A stretch of 64,000 nucleotides of DNA from JAUIIK01 sp041390865 (lineage in GTDB: Bacteria; Chloroflexota; Chloroflexia; Thermomicrobiales; CFX8): NCBI GenBank assembly GCA_041390865.1, contig JAWKPC010000014.1, positions 58,361 through 122,360 of the forward strand, given 5' to 3'. Positions 43,811 to 53,461 of the stretch are shown here, piece by piece. The stretch's first letter is position 1. Each line of letters opens with the position of its first letter. Below the pieces are notes generated by a model. The model had not been told where the DNA came from. It saw only the letters and a list, made by a program, of their open reading frames with translations, and did no database searches. A program made the translations under genes and the position numbers.

Positions 43811-46317
43811 GCCGGTCACGAAACTATGCCCAGATTGCAGCGGCGATTGCCGGATTCGGCCTGCTCACACTCGTCTTGATCGCCGTCTTCCGTGGATTCG
43901 GAGACGAATCACCAGCCGCGGTGGGGAGCGGAGACGCCCATCCGCCCCAGCTTGCCGTTACGATGCAGACCGACCCGATCAACGGCAACCCCGACATCTT
44001 CCTCGTCGGCCTTGACGGTTCCGAGCCAATCAACCTGACGAACAACCCGGCGAACGATACGTTCCCGGCATGGTCTCCCGACGGCAGTCAGATCGCGTTC
44101 GTGAGCGATCGCGGTGGCGCAGACGCGCTGTACCTGATGGATGCCGATGGCAAGAACATTCGCGAAGTGCACTCACCGTCAATCGAAGATGATCTTCACC
44201 TCCGATATCCCTCGTGGTCGCCTGATGGACGATCCATCGCGTTGAAGCGATTCGATGCCGGATCCGTTGCGGGCGGTTCTCTCAGCGGCGTCGTCGTAAT
44301 CGACGTCGACAGCCGAGACTGGCGTCAAGTCGAGTCACTAGAGAACTATCCCGCTCCAGGTTCTACCGACGCGCCGGCATGGTCGCCGGACAGCAGACTC
44401 CTGATGTTCGTCGTGTACGACGAGACGGATTCACGTCTGGTAATCGCGGACACCTCCGTCCCGGACGAGGAGCGTCGACTGCTATCCATACTAGCTAGTA
44501 CGCCTGGAGACGGCGCAAGCTGGTCGACCGCCGACGAGATCGCGATTTCCGGAGACGGCGAGATCCGGATCGTTCGTTTCGTCCCTGAGACTGCTACGTT
44601 CGAGGACATCCATCAATTCACATCAGACGGATCAAGTCCTGTCTGGTCAGCAGACGGTTCTTCCCTGGCATTCGCAACATCGACGATGAGCGGATCAACC
44701 CTTTGGATCTCGGATAGTCTCGGTAACGAAGTAACCCAGGTTCCAGACTCCTTTACCGGCGCTTTTCCGGTCTGGTCTCCAGAGGAACGGAAACTCGCAT
44801 TCCTGCGGTTCGGGGCGCTGTTCTCCGGAAACTCAATCGGCTATGAACTGATGCTCTACGACGTGGTCAGCGGATCGCTGACAAATCTCGTCGACACCGG
44901 TTTCAGTGGACCGCTGATGAGTCCGCCGGCCTGGCGGCCCGGTGAGATACTGCAGGCTGACGACGAAGCCAAACCAACAGCAACCGTAGTGTCGACGGCC
45001 ACCGAGGTGGCGCCTCCGACCCCCACATCGATAACGCCGACGCCTGCCGGTGAGCCCTCCAATCTGATGATTCCCCCTCAAGCGCGGTTGCGCGATGGCA
45101 GCACGCTGGTCGATGGTTATCTTGGCAGCTAATCCTGGCAGTTTAGCGATATCGATCAAACGTACGCGAGCATCGAAGCTCCAGTAGTCGTTTTCGATCG
45201 AGAGCCAGTTCAAGTTGAAAATGGAGAGCCGTTCGCGCTCGAGATATACGGCGACGAATTCTCTCGACCTCCAGATGAGGTGACGTTCGAACTCTACCGG
45301 TATGCCGGCAACGAAGCGTCCAACGCACAAGGCGAAACCATCGATGACCCGGCATTCGCGGTTCAGTCAGCGCCGACCCTCACCGACATCGCAGAAGATC
45401 CGACGGCGCCGGAGGTTCCTTTCCAGATCGCGACCGAGGGACACTTTGTAATCGTCGCCCGCGCTTCATGGGGCAGCCATCCCACCCTCAATCGTGAAGT
45501 CTTCGTGACGTGGGTGTTCGATGTCGTCGTCGGCGGAAACTCGCCGAGTTCAGCAACGCCAGCGACCGTGCAAGCAGTTCAGAAGGTACGTGACTTCCTC
45601 GACGATCAGACTGCGGAACTCGTCGTGGACCGGGTCCAGGAGAGCGCCGGCCTCGTCTTCGTTAATCTCAGCCGTTCGGCACCAGCGATGGAAGATCAGC
45701 CCCAGTATGCGAACCAATTCTTTGTGGAAGTCGCAGAGAATTCGATTTTCGCAGCTGATCTCAACAGCAACACGTTGCCGGTTCAGCCCTGGCATTCTGT
45801 TGATAAGCGGGAAGCTCGGGCCATCGCCGAAGACTTCTTCGAGCAAAAGAACGTGGATTTTGGTGAATTCACACTCGTATCATCCGAGACTCTGCAACTC
45901 AATGACTACCTACTGAATGTCACCTGGGCTATCGAAGACGACGGGGTCTGGTTACCGACCACGGTTGAGGTTGGTGTGAGCCTGCAAACCGGACTCGTTG
46001 TCCGCTATATAGATCGCGATTATCCATACGACGGGCCACGGGAAGCCGAGATTCCGGAATCTGCCGCCCGCGACACCGCCGAACAGATCATCGCAATCAA
46101 TCCCACACTAGAAGGCGCAAGTATCGAATCGGTGAGACTTGCGGTGACCTTTAGTAACTTCGTTGAAGACACGGTGGATGGCCAGGTCATCATTGACATG
46201 GAGGCTCACTGGAGGCTCGCATGGGAGTTCGGGCTGAGCAATGTACCCAGCCCGGACAGCGACCATTTCATCTGGATTGATGCGATGACGGGAGAGCGGC
46301 TGACGACCGGTCAGTGA
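43807..46317 (+). pseudogene. TolB-like beta-propeller membrane protein with an in-frame stop
   Basis: The first part (to 45132) has an N-terminal membrane helix (AAAIAGFGLLTLVLIAVF). At least five TolB/WD40-like blades follow (NLTNNPANDTFPAWSPDGSQ; LRYPSWSPDGRSIALKRF; DAPAWSPDSRLLMFVVYD), then a proline/threonine linker. At 45130 a TAA interrupts the frame. The same frame continues open to 46317 (SWQFSDIDQTYASIEAP onward) with no methionine until about 45280. The junction LGS-stop-SWQ resembles a conserved LGSYSW-type sequence, so a single base change from TAC or TAT explains it. The C-terminal half reads like a secreted beta-rich domain. An expressed N-terminal fragment is possible. Confidence 0.75.
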
Positions 46318-46320
46318 CGG

Positions 46321-46731
46321 TCAGTCGTCATCCTCTTCGTCCTCCGGCGGCGGGAGGGCGTAACGGTTGATCAGCTCGCCCATCTCGCGGTGGAACTGGG
46401 AGTTGGCGACGACCCTCGTGACGCCCGCGCTCTTGGCCATCTTGAAAAGCTCCACCTCCCGGTGCGGCCCAAAGGCCAGCACCCGGACGCCGGTCTCGAC
46501 GACCTCCTCAATCCGGTCCCAGGCATCCTCGTCCTCGCCCGGCACGGTCATGTCGACGATCAGCAGGTCCGGCTCGTAGACGGCCAGCGTCTGATCGAGC
46601 TCGCCTGGATCGCGAATCAGGATCATCTCGAAATCGAGCTTTCTACCGACGTTTCGCACGGTGATCCCGAAGAAGACATCGCTGATCAGGGCGATCACTG
46701 TGCCGCGCTCCTTGCGCGTGGCCGAGCTCAT
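46321..46731 (-). CDS. Stand-alone CheY-like receiver domain, degenerate
   Basis: The 136-residue protein folds like a response-regulator receiver. It reads VIALISDVFFGITVRNVGRK (one acidic residue at strand 1), then YEPDLLIVDMTVPGEDEDAW (candidate phospho-Asp), and TGVRVLAFGPHREVELFKMA. The conserved strand-5 lysine is not evident in VTRVVANSQFHREMG. An acidic tail (PPPEDEEDDD) follows. No output domain or kinase adjoins. It may be phosphorylation-independent. The start is the ATG at 46731; a long upstream open frame has no similarity. Its stop lies 4 bp from the convergent TolB-like gene. Confidence 0.7.
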   Translation of the reverse strand: MSSATRKERGTVIALISDVFFGITVRNVGRKLDFEMILIRDPGELDQTLAVYEPDLLIVDMTVPGEDEDAWDRIEEVVETGVRVLAFGPHREVELFKMAKSAGVTRVVANSQFHREMGELINRYALPPPEDEEDDD

Positions 46732-46882
46732 GGGCGTGAGAAAACGACAATGGACGCGCGGGAGCCGTATTGACCTGCACCCGTGGCCCGACCAGATTGC
46801 GTTCGATCTGCCATGTTGACCATACCGTTCGTTCGAAGCGGCTGCTTCCCAGTTCCCAGCGTCCTCAACCCCGCCTTCTCGG

Positions 46883-47847
46883 CTAGCCCGGGAGTTCGAG
46901 CGAGTCGACGATCTCGCGTGCGGCGTGGAGCCACTCCTCGGGCGTGTCGTCGGGAACGGAACAGCCGTTGGCGAGGATGAAGCGGCGGCCGTTGGTCTGC
47001 TTGATCGCGTCCTCGGCTTCCTTGCGAATCTCGTCTTCGGGTCCATTCGACAGCGCGCCGAATTCGTGCCATCCGCCCATCAGGCACTTGCTCGTTCGTG
47101 ACCGGACCTCCTTCAGGCTCGGGCCCGCGAGACGGTCAGACCAGGAAAGCACCTGGACCGGATAGTCCAGAATCTCGTCGAAATGGAGATCCTCGTCACC
47201 GTGGACGTGGAGAATATTCAGCCAGCTCGTCGCGCGAGCCCTGGAGGGAAACGAGATCGTACGGCCGGCCAAGCTCCCGGTACTGGTCGCGGGTCAGACG
47301 CGTCGGTACAGCCTTGCAACGCGAAGAAGACACCGTCCGCGCCGCTATCCAATGTGTGCTGGATGTGCGCTCGCAGATTCTCGGCGATCGTCGCCAGCGC
47401 CTCGTGAACGACCGACGGCGACTGCTCGTAGTGCTCGAAGAACATCTCGCGGGTTTCAGTGAAATGGAGCGCTTCGCAGAGCGGCGAAAAGACGGTCATG
47501 ATGATTGGTGTCTCGTAGCCGACGGCGTCTCTCAACGCCTGGATCGCAACGGCACGCTGGTTGAAGAAACGGGAGCGGTCGACATCGATCGGCTCGATCA
47601 GCCTCCAGCCATCGAGGTCGCGAATCGAGCGGCGCGGGAATGGATATTCGATGTCTGGCATGATCTTGATGATGTCGAGGTCGAACGTCGCCGCGAAGAA
47701 ATCGAAGGTGGCTTCCGCCATCCGCCGTCCGGATCCGGCGGGCCGGAAATGGTGCCAGAAACAGACAGGTATGCGATCGACCTCCTCGCCATGCACCGCC
47801 GCCATAACTCGTTCGGTTTTTGTCATCTCGCCGTAGTTGGAAGCCAT
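46883..47847 (-). pseudogene. Uroporphyrinogen decarboxylase-family protein with two frameshifts
   Basis: The family is recognisable in three frames. Residues 1-150 read MTKTERVMAAVHGEEVDRIP and TIAENLRAHIQHTLDSGADG, then FFALQGCT. After about 47295-47310 a second frame gives LTRDQYRELGRPYDLVSLQG. After about 47232-47250 a third frame gives ARATSWLNILHVHGDEDLHF, then WHEFGALSNGPEDEIRKEAE and the end. UroD-fold proteins include heme-pathway decarboxylases and methyltransferases such as MtaA-like enzymes; the latter type is more likely given the N-terminus. AGAGGAC precedes the ATG at 47847. Two indels in one gene suggest decay or local assembly errors. Confidence 0.75.
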
Positions 47848-48241
47848 CGTCTGTCCTCTCTGATTGCGAACTGAGACAGGTCTCGAATGTTCCAATCACA
47901 ATAGCACGGACGGGCGGACAGACTCTTTTCCCGTTTCCCGTAACTACTGTTGAAATAGCGGATTTACTGTCCAGAAGCCAGTTCCCCCGACTGGTTTCGC
48001 GAAAAACCATCCCCTTTCCCATGCGAGTTGTGACGACAACTCAGGGTATGCACACTCTTCCTTCCCACGAGGCCCGCTTTCCCCGAAGCGGGCCTCGTGC
48101 TGTGACCCGGGACGCTGAAAACCATCGGAAAGTCACACGTTATGTCTCGTTGCGTTTTCGTTCCCGTAGAATGAGGGAAATGCATCGGGCTCGGCCTGCG
48201 TTAATGGTGATAGACGAGACGCATATTTAGGAAGATCAGGA
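47848..48241. other. Intergenic region with a strong hairpin at 48066-48099
   Basis: This 394-bp gap lies between divergent genes. CACGAGGCCCGCTT (48066-48079) and AAGCGGGCCTCGTG (48086-48099) form a perfect 14-bp stem with a 6-nt loop. It is not downstream of either flanking gene, so it may end an unseen short transcript or be a repeat. No ORF here has convincing features. Confidence 0.45.
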
Positions 48242-48934
48242 ATGCAAACGACCGGACAGCTAACCATTCGACGATTCATCGGCGGGCCGATGCTGACGGC
48301 ATGCTATGCCATCATCGCGCCAGGCCGGGAAAGTATCCTGATCGACGCCCCACGCGACGCCTGGAGGGCGGCCCTCGAAGCCGGCGAAGAGCTTGACGCG
48401 CCGGTCCGACGATTCATCGCCACCCACGGGCACTGGGACCACATCACCGACGCAAGCCAGGTCCATAACCTCGGTATCCCGATCTACGGCCACCCCGCCG
48501 ACAGGCCGCTCTTCTCGGACCCGATGGGGCAACGGACGGATATCCCATTCGTCATCGAGCCTGTAGAGTTGGACGAGGAGCTCAGCGAAGGCGACCGCAT
48601 CGACATAGCAGGACACGAGATCCAGGTACTCCACACTCCCGGACACAGCCCGGGCAGCATCAGCCTCTGGCTCCAGGACTCCGATGTGCTCTTCACCGGC
48701 GACGCAGTGCTGAAGGGCGGAGCAGGATACCTCGAGCGGCCCGAATCCGACGCCTGGGCACTGGCATCAACCGTTCTGCGAATCGCGAAAATGCCGGAAT
48801 CCACCACCCTCTATCCCGGCCACGGCGCGCCAACCACCATCCGCGAGGAAGACTGGCTCACCGATGCCGGGGATCGCGAGTCACTGGTCGAACTCTGGAA
48901 ATCTGGAAAGGCCCGCTGGACGCCGCGCTCGTAG
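48242..48934 (+). CDS. MBL-fold metallo-hydrolase
   Basis: The 230-residue protein has the metallo-beta-lactamase fold. FIATHGHWDHITDAS carries HxHxDH, and VLHTPGHSPGSISLWL carries the next His. VLFTGDAVLKGGAG carries the bridging Asp, and STTLYPGHGAPTTIREE the last His. The pattern is closest to glyoxalase II-like or general hydrolases of this superfamily. It would bind two metal ions in the cytoplasm. It is transcribed alone. The substrate is unknown. Confidence 0.9.
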   Translation: MQTTGQLTIRRFIGGPMLTACYAIIAPGRESILIDAPRDAWRAALEAGEELDAPVRRFIATHGHWDHITDASQVHNLGIPIYGHPADRPLFSDPMGQRTDIPFVIEPVELDEELSEGDRIDIAGHEIQVLHTPGHSPGSISLWLQDSDVLFTGDAVLKGGAGYLERPESDAWALASTVLRIAKMPESTTLYPGHGAPTTIREEDWLTDAGDRESLVELWKSGKARWTPRS

Positions 48935-49008
48935 CGCCAGCGCACGGATTAGAAGACCCGAACGGGAATCGATTCCCCTCCGGGTCCAATACGTAGCTCT
49001 TCCGGAAC

Positions 49009-49488
49009 CTAGCTAGAAGTTGCGGCTTCGATGCTCGGCTTGTGCATACCGATATGGCCGATGACCACCATTTCGATCCAGTTCCGCGCCGCCAGCGGTT
49101 CGGGACTGAACGCGGCGACAACGGCGCTCTTGTCGAGCGCCTCATCATCGAGCGCGGCGATCGCTTCGGTGACGCTCGCCGCCGAGTCTTCGATCAGTGC
49201 CAGTGTCTCGGCTCTGTCGGGATTCGGGAACTCGGCCGCGTGGGCTGCGTTCATCGCATTGATGTCGTCCCAGGAAACCGGCGGCACGCTGCCGGCCATG
49301 ATTGCTTCGGTGATTCCCCAGGTGGAATTGAAGCTCTGGCCAACGTGATGGGCCGTCGTCCCGACAGACCAGTTCTCGGCCTCGCAGAGCGCGTGCCACT
49401 GTTCGTCGTCGAGGCCGCGAATCAATTCCGCGAACTCGGTCGCGCGGTCATTGAACTCGCTCGACAAGTCCGCGCCTGTCTTTGCCAT
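49009..49488 (-). CDS. DinB/maleylpyruvate isomerase-like four-helix protein
   Basis: The 159-residue protein resembles the DinB-like four-helix-bundle superfamily. ELIRGLDDEQWHALCEAENW and SVGTTAHHVGQS hold the first metal-ligand histidines, and IEMVVIGHIGMHKPSIEAA the last. Related proteins bind Ni or Zn and include mycothiol- or bacillithiol-dependent enzymes. The HH pair and final H are in the expected places. The catalytic role is unknown. A small membrane protein gene begins upstream on the same strand. Confidence 0.7.
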   Translation of the reverse strand: MAKTGADLSSEFNDRATEFAELIRGLDDEQWHALCEAENWSVGTTAHHVGQSFNSTWGITEAIMAGSVPPVSWDDINAMNAAHAAEFPNPDRAETLALIEDSAASVTEAIAALDDEALDKSAVVAAFSPEPLAARNWIEMVVIGHIGMHKPSIEAATSS

Positions 49489-49532
49489 GTTTACCTACCT
49501 TTGCCTATTATCAACGACATTTCAGTATCGCT

Positions 49533-49958
49533 TCAGGAACGCATTCGACGCAGGCCGAGATACTTCACGACCGCAAACAGGGCGACGATCTCCGCCAGGA
49601 TACCGATCGTCCACTTGCCGGCCGTCGTCAAATCCAGACCTCCTGAGACGAGTACTCCATAACTTACAACAACCCACGCGATATCGGCGCCGATCACCAA
49701 CTTTGCGGTGTTGGCACTCAACGCCTCCCGTCTCCCGAGATAGCCAACTTCGACGCCCCAGAGCAGCACCCCGACGCCGATGACCGCCGGAACCCAGTTC
49801 GGAGTGAGTCCGGTGAACTGGCTGATCCTGCTGGAGCCGCCGATCATCGCGGCACCGGCCACGGCGCAGAAGAGCGCATCGCCAATCAGTGCCCGTCGAA
49901 GCAATGACTCCCGATCGCCACCGGCCTTTGAGGAGACCGCCTGTGTCTGAACTGCCAT
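49533..49958 (-). CDS. Small four-helix membrane protein
   Basis: The 141-residue protein has about four hydrophobic helices (LIGDALFCAVAGAAMIGG, WVPAVIGVGVLLWGVEVG, LVIGADIAWVVVSYGVLV, IGILAEIVALFAVVKYLG). It ends in a basic tail. AGGAGG upstream of the ATG at 49958 fixes the start. It is followed on the same strand by the DinB-like gene, 45 bp away, so they may be cotranscribed. I cannot assign a named family. Confidence 0.65.
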   Translation of the reverse strand: MAVQTQAVSSKAGGDRESLLRRALIGDALFCAVAGAAMIGGSSRISQFTGLTPNWVPAVIGVGVLLWGVEVGYLGRREALSANTAKLVIGADIAWVVVSYGVLVSGGLDLTTAGKWTIGILAEIVALFAVVKYLGLRRMRS

Positions 49959-50169
49959 CCGCCAAACCTCCTTGCGGCGAAACAATCGAATCCGTTGCCC
50001 GCACGGTATGCGTCGCACCACTGCCGGCACCACCAGAATCACTGCAATCTACTGCCGGATTCCGGCCGATGGCAGTACCTGGCACCGATTTCCGGCCATT
50101 CGGATGCCGCCTCGACGGCCAACGGACGATCCTGCGGACATCTATTGCTTGAGAGTGGTACTTGTCACC

Positions 50170-50286
50170 CGAAGTCGGGATGAGTGTTTCCCGTGCCCTG
50201 TACCTGCAATGCGATGCATTGCCATGGTCAGTGCGCGCAATGTTGGACAGGTGATTCAGGAAGCCTCCGCCATGATTCCGTATCAT
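50170..50286. repeat. Dispersed 115-bp palindromic repeat, copy 2 of 3
   Basis: It matches the copy at 14121-14235 from CGAAGTCGGGATGAGTGTTT through GCAATGCGATGCATTGC (about 50206-50222) to CATGATTCCGTATCAT. It has scattered substitutions and the same orientation. Confidence 0.7.
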
Positions 50287-50369
50287 CCACGAACGACCCA
50301 AACATCCGCCGAGCCGTGTCGGTTGTGTCCGCCACGCACAACTGAGCCCTCGATGTTCCGTGCTGTTCG

Positions 50370-50600
50370 ATTCTGCTCATCCTCCCCGAAAGCTCCAAGA
50401 GTCCCCTCAATGTCATCCTGAACGAAGGCTCCGCGCAGTGAAGGATCTAGCCAGGCCGTTGGAGCTAGGCGGGGAGCGGCATGGAGTTTGTAGCCGTTCG
50501 TTCGCCTCGTAAAGCTCCAACCCCATGAAGATCCCGCCGGTCCGCTGCGGTCGGGAAGACGTGGATGAGGATGACAGGTACTAAGGAAAACACCAGACTA
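50370..50600. repeat. Inverted-repeat element of the TGTCATCCT type
   Basis: TGTCATCCTGAACGAAGG (about 50411-50428) and AAGGATCT begin one side, and AGGATGACA (about 50570-50578) ends the other. AGCTCCAA and TTGGAGCT form an additional pair. It resembles short non-autonomous repeats common in GC-rich bacteria. No coding content is seen. Confidence 0.45.
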
Positions 50601-50764
50601 CTCAGCCTGCTCGCACGATCTCCGCCACGAACGTCTCCAGGCGGGACGATGCAGTGGCATCGACAGTGTCCATGAATGTTCCGGGCTAGCGGCTTGTGGC
50701 TCTGGATTGACAAGCATGTTGCTCGATCATGGGTTGCCCAATAGTATCCACGGTGTGCTTTCGA

Positions 50765-50854
50765 GCCGGGTACCAGCGGAAAGTGGGTGTGAGAAATCTC
50801 AGTGCAGCATGTCCCTGGGGTTCGACTGAGATTTCTCGCTCCGCTCGAAATGAC
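50765..50854. repeat. Left flank of the IS110 insertion: part of the 6.8-kb repeat family
   Basis: These 90 bp are the reverse complement of 6857-6946 with only a few differences. They include the 13-bp stem GAGAAATCTCAGT/ACTGAGATTTCTC. They end at GAAATGAC, where the similarity to the uninterrupted copy stops and the insertion sequence begins. Confidence 0.7.
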
Positions 50855-50861
50855 TCTTTGT

Positions 50862-51069
50862 CAGAATAGGGGGAGTGGGACGCGCCACTGACTCACGAAA
50901 TGACTGGCGCAGTTGTTGCCCAGCTGTTGACTTGTCGTGGCGCGTCCCCTGCGTGATTGGCGACCGTCTCCATCTGCCTCTGCCCTTATAGGAGCCTGTC
51001 GATCCCAGCCGGATCTGTCCCAAAAGAGTCCTGGCGAGCCAGACAGGGTGACGGTCAATCCTGACGGGA
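50862..51069 (+). ncRNA. Presumed bridge-RNA region of the IS110 element
   Basis: This 200-bp non-coding left end lies between the IS boundary and the transposase gene. That is where IS110-group elements encode their bridge RNA. A TTGACT occurs at about 50926, and complementary GGGACGCGCCACTGAC and GTGGCGCGTCCC segments (50876-50952) can pair as a long stem. I infer the RNA from family knowledge and have not modelled its loops. Confidence 0.45.
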
Positions 51070-51078
51070 GTGTACGGC

Positions 51079-52134
51079 ATGCACTGGATCGGCGTCGATT
51101 GTCATAAATGGCAGCATACGGCCGCTCTGCTCAATGACCAGGGCCAGATCCTCGACTGGTGGCAGGGAGACACGACCCCGGCCGGCTGGCAGGACCTGTT
51201 GCAGTGGGTGCAGGGGGTTGGGGACGAGCGCCAGTGGGGGCTTGAGGGGAGCGGGAACTACGGGCGAGGCCTGGCTCAGTTCCTGGTGACCCAGGGCGAG
51301 GTAGTGTACGAGGTCAACACGCGCCTGACCGTCCTCGGCCGTCGTGGACGTGGCCGGCTCGACAAGAGCGACCAGCAAGACGCCGTCGCCATTGCCGCCG
51401 TTGTCCGGGCACAGGCCGTGCGGTTGCCCCGGATTCAGGCCGAGGATATCAGTGCGATCCTTGCGCTCTTGACCCACGAACGCGATGATCTGCAGGCGGC
51501 AGCGACCCGGGTACGCAATCAACTGCATGCCCTGATCCAACAGCTCGAACCGGGTCAACCGAAGGCCCGTCTCCAACGGCCGGCCGATCTGGAGCAGTGG
51601 CAGATGTACGAGATCCCGGGAGCATCCCCTCTTGATCAGGTCCGGGTTGAGCAGGTTCGGCGTCGAGCCCGGCAGCTGGCGGAGCTGGTGGGGGAAATCG
51701 ATGGTCTGGAGCAGCAGATCCGGGACACGGCGCCCGCGGTGGCGGCACCACTCATCGAGATCGTCGGGGTGGGGTTGCTCACGGCCGGGATGCTGGCCGG
51801 CTATCTCGGGCCAGGCAGACGCTTTGCCAGTGAGCGGCAGTTGGCCGCGTATGCCGGGGTCGCACCGCTCGAAGTGAGTTCCGCGGGCCGGGTGCGCCAT
51901 CGCTTGAACCGCAACGGTCACCGGCAACTCAACGCCATCATGCATCGGATTGCCCTGAGTCAGGTACGGCACAGCGCCGAGGCGAAAACGTACGTTGCCA
52001 AACGGCGAGCGCAAGGCAAGAGCTATCGGGATGCGATCCGGGCACTCAAACGCTACATCGTGCGCCGGATCTACCGGCAATGGCAACGCTGTCTACCACT
52101 CCTCTCCCCCGAACCGGAGCGGATGATTGCCTGA
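51079..52134 (+). CDS. IS110-family transposase (DEDD recombinase)
   Basis: The protein (about 351 aa) has the N-terminal RuvC-like DEDD domain. HWIGVDCHKWQHTAALL carries the first Asp and WGLEGSGNYGRGLAQFL the Glu. LDKSDQQDAVAIAAVVRAQA carries the Asp pair. A coiled-coil linker (about residues 130-230) follows. The C-terminal Tnp domain shows IVGVGLLTAGMLAGYLG, then RQLAAYAGVAPLEVSSAGRV with the presumed catalytic Ser, and NRNGHRQLNAIMHRIALSQV. GGGAG lies 8 nt before the ATG at 51079; an in-frame GTG is at 51070. It appears intact and possibly active. Confidence 0.93.
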   Translation: MHWIGVDCHKWQHTAALLNDQGQILDWWQGDTTPAGWQDLLQWVQGVGDERQWGLEGSGNYGRGLAQFLVTQGEVVYEVNTRLTVLGRRGRGRLDKSDQQDAVAIAAVVRAQAVRLPRIQAEDISAILALLTHERDDLQAAATRVRNQLHALIQQLEPGQPKARLQRPADLEQWQMYEIPGASPLDQVRVEQVRRRARQLAELVGEIDGLEQQIRDTAPAVAAPLIEIVGVGLLTAGMLAGYLGPGRRFASERQLAAYAGVAPLEVSSAGRVRHRLNRNGHRQLNAIMHRIALSQVRHSAEAKTYVAKRRAQGKSYRDAIRALKRYIVRRIYRQWQRCLPLLSPEPERMIA

Positions 52135-52178
52135 TATCGCCAGCTCCATTGACATAGGAGCGTCAATGTGGATGCTGT

Positions 52179-52244
52179 GGAGTCGCCCGGGACGCAGTGG
52201 GGGATTGATCAGATCACATTCAGATCACATGTCGCAGACTACTA
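52179..52244. repeat. Right flank of the IS110 insertion: end of the 6.8-kb repeat family
   Basis: GGAGTCGCCCGGGACGCA through TTGATCAGATCACAT to GTCGCAGACTACTA matches the reverse complement of about 6785-6842. A 10-bp AGATCACAT-type duplication is extra here. It ends against the stop of the downstream minus-strand gene. Confidence 0.65.
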
Positions 52245-53461
52245 GACGGCCGTGCTGAGCTCGGGTGATGAGACGCCTGGCGGAGACATCGCCAGCTCCT
52301 CTTGCTCCCGCAGATGAGAGGCGATCAACGCGGCCGCCGAGTTCTGCCAGTTGTAGAGTGTCCGCTCCGGAACGTAGGTCCGGAACCACTCAAGAACCTC
52401 CCACTGTTCCGGCGCGTCGAAACTGTGCACGGCGGTGGTGCTGTAGGGTCGCATGCCTATGATGTACGGATAGTAGAGCGCGTTGTAGAAGCGCCACTCA
52501 TCGGTCGTGCCGTACTCTTGACCGGTACGCGGCTTCAACTGCTCGATCGCTTCGGCCAGGAGGACTTTCAGCTCTCCGGCTCGCTCCAGGGTCGATGGTT
52601 CGACCGAGCGCGCGGCAAGCCGCCGGTGAACCTCGGGCAGGTTGGTCAGCGGGCTCGTCGCCAGCTTCGTCAGGTCACCATAGCTGCTCAGCGCACGCCG
52701 AGTCAGACGGCTGAACTCGTCCTCCTCGATCGTCAACGGATCGGTCATGTTCACCCGAGGCAACAGATTCTCAACCTCACGTAACTCGGCGCGCTCGTGA
52801 CGAAGCCACGGTACATTGGCGAAGGCGATCCGGTCGAGCAGCGTCTGCACCCGATCGAGGTAGACCTGGATGGCGATTGCCGCCGTAATCGTGCCGAGCA
52901 ACAAGAAAACCATCGGACCGGTCGCGCCGGGACCGGTCCACATCGCCAGGACCACCTGGCCGCCGAAAAGCGACGCGATCAGGAATGAGTAGTCGTAGGA
53001 ACGGAACACATCCGGCAGAAACGCCTCGCCGCGCTCCCGGCCAGCCGCCGGCCGACCACCAGCCCGCCAGCAACGAAGACGGCGCCGGCGACCGCGATGA
53101 CCAGACCGGCAACCCTCGCCCCGGGCGACAGTTCGAACAGCCTGGCCGCTACGATCGCAACCATGCTCGTAGCGGCGACAGCGACAGCGGCCGGAGGCCC
53201 AAAGCGATCGGCCTCATCGGACGAACGAGATAGAGAGTAGAACGCAAGGGCAAGCAGACCAGCCGTCGTGAGCGCCAGCAGCAGCGCGAAATCAGAGGTC
53301 GGATCATCAGCATCCGCGTATCTATGGAGAACGACTGCGTAGGCGAAGATCAACAACGCGGCGGACGTGAGGTTGCCAGCCCTGCTGTCGCCGGCGCGGT
53401 TGCGAAGATAGAGGCCGAGCCAGACCAGATGTGCGAAGACGACGACATGAATTGCCAGCAT
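52242..53461 (-). pseudogene. Polytopic membrane protein of unknown function, frameshifted
   Basis: The N-terminal part has about five hydrophobic helices (AIHVVVFAHLVWLGLYL; AALLIFAYAVVLHRYAD; AGLVIAVAGAVFVAGGLV). Near 53036-53042 a G is missing from a run in GCCGGG. The next frame then reads ERGEAFLPDVFRSYDYSFLI and two more helices. A soluble C-terminal domain of about 190 residues follows (LLPRVNMTDPLTIEEDEFSR; VLEWFRTYVPERTLYNWQNS). The homopolymer position makes an assembly indel likely. The family is unrecognised. A smaller membrane-protein gene lies upstream on the same strand. Confidence 0.65.

Larger units (their letters stand above)
49959..50764. other. Repeat-rich intergenic region upstream of the IS110 insertion
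   Basis: This 800-bp stretch holds a copy of the 115-bp dispersed repeat (about 50170-50286) and an inverted-repeat element at about 50370-50600. I find no gene with a ribosome site or recognisable motif in it. Confidence 0.45.
50855..52178 (+). mobile_element. IS110-family insertion sequence
   Basis: Comparing with the uninterrupted repeat at 6.8 kb places the boundaries at about 50855 and 52178. That gives about 1.32 kb, normal for IS110. There are no terminal inverted repeats, as expected for the family. About 200 bp of non-coding left end precede the transposase and about 45 bp follow it. In IS110 elements the longer non-coding end encodes the bridge RNA that guides target and donor choice. 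The uninterrupted copy has 14 bp (6843-6856) that are not found at this junction. Confidence 0.7.

Noticed and set aside
45280..46317. Downstream part of the TolB-like gene as an independent gene starting at 45280
   Set aside because: Similarity and open frame extend upstream of that codon right to the TAA at 45130, with no ribosome site at 45280.
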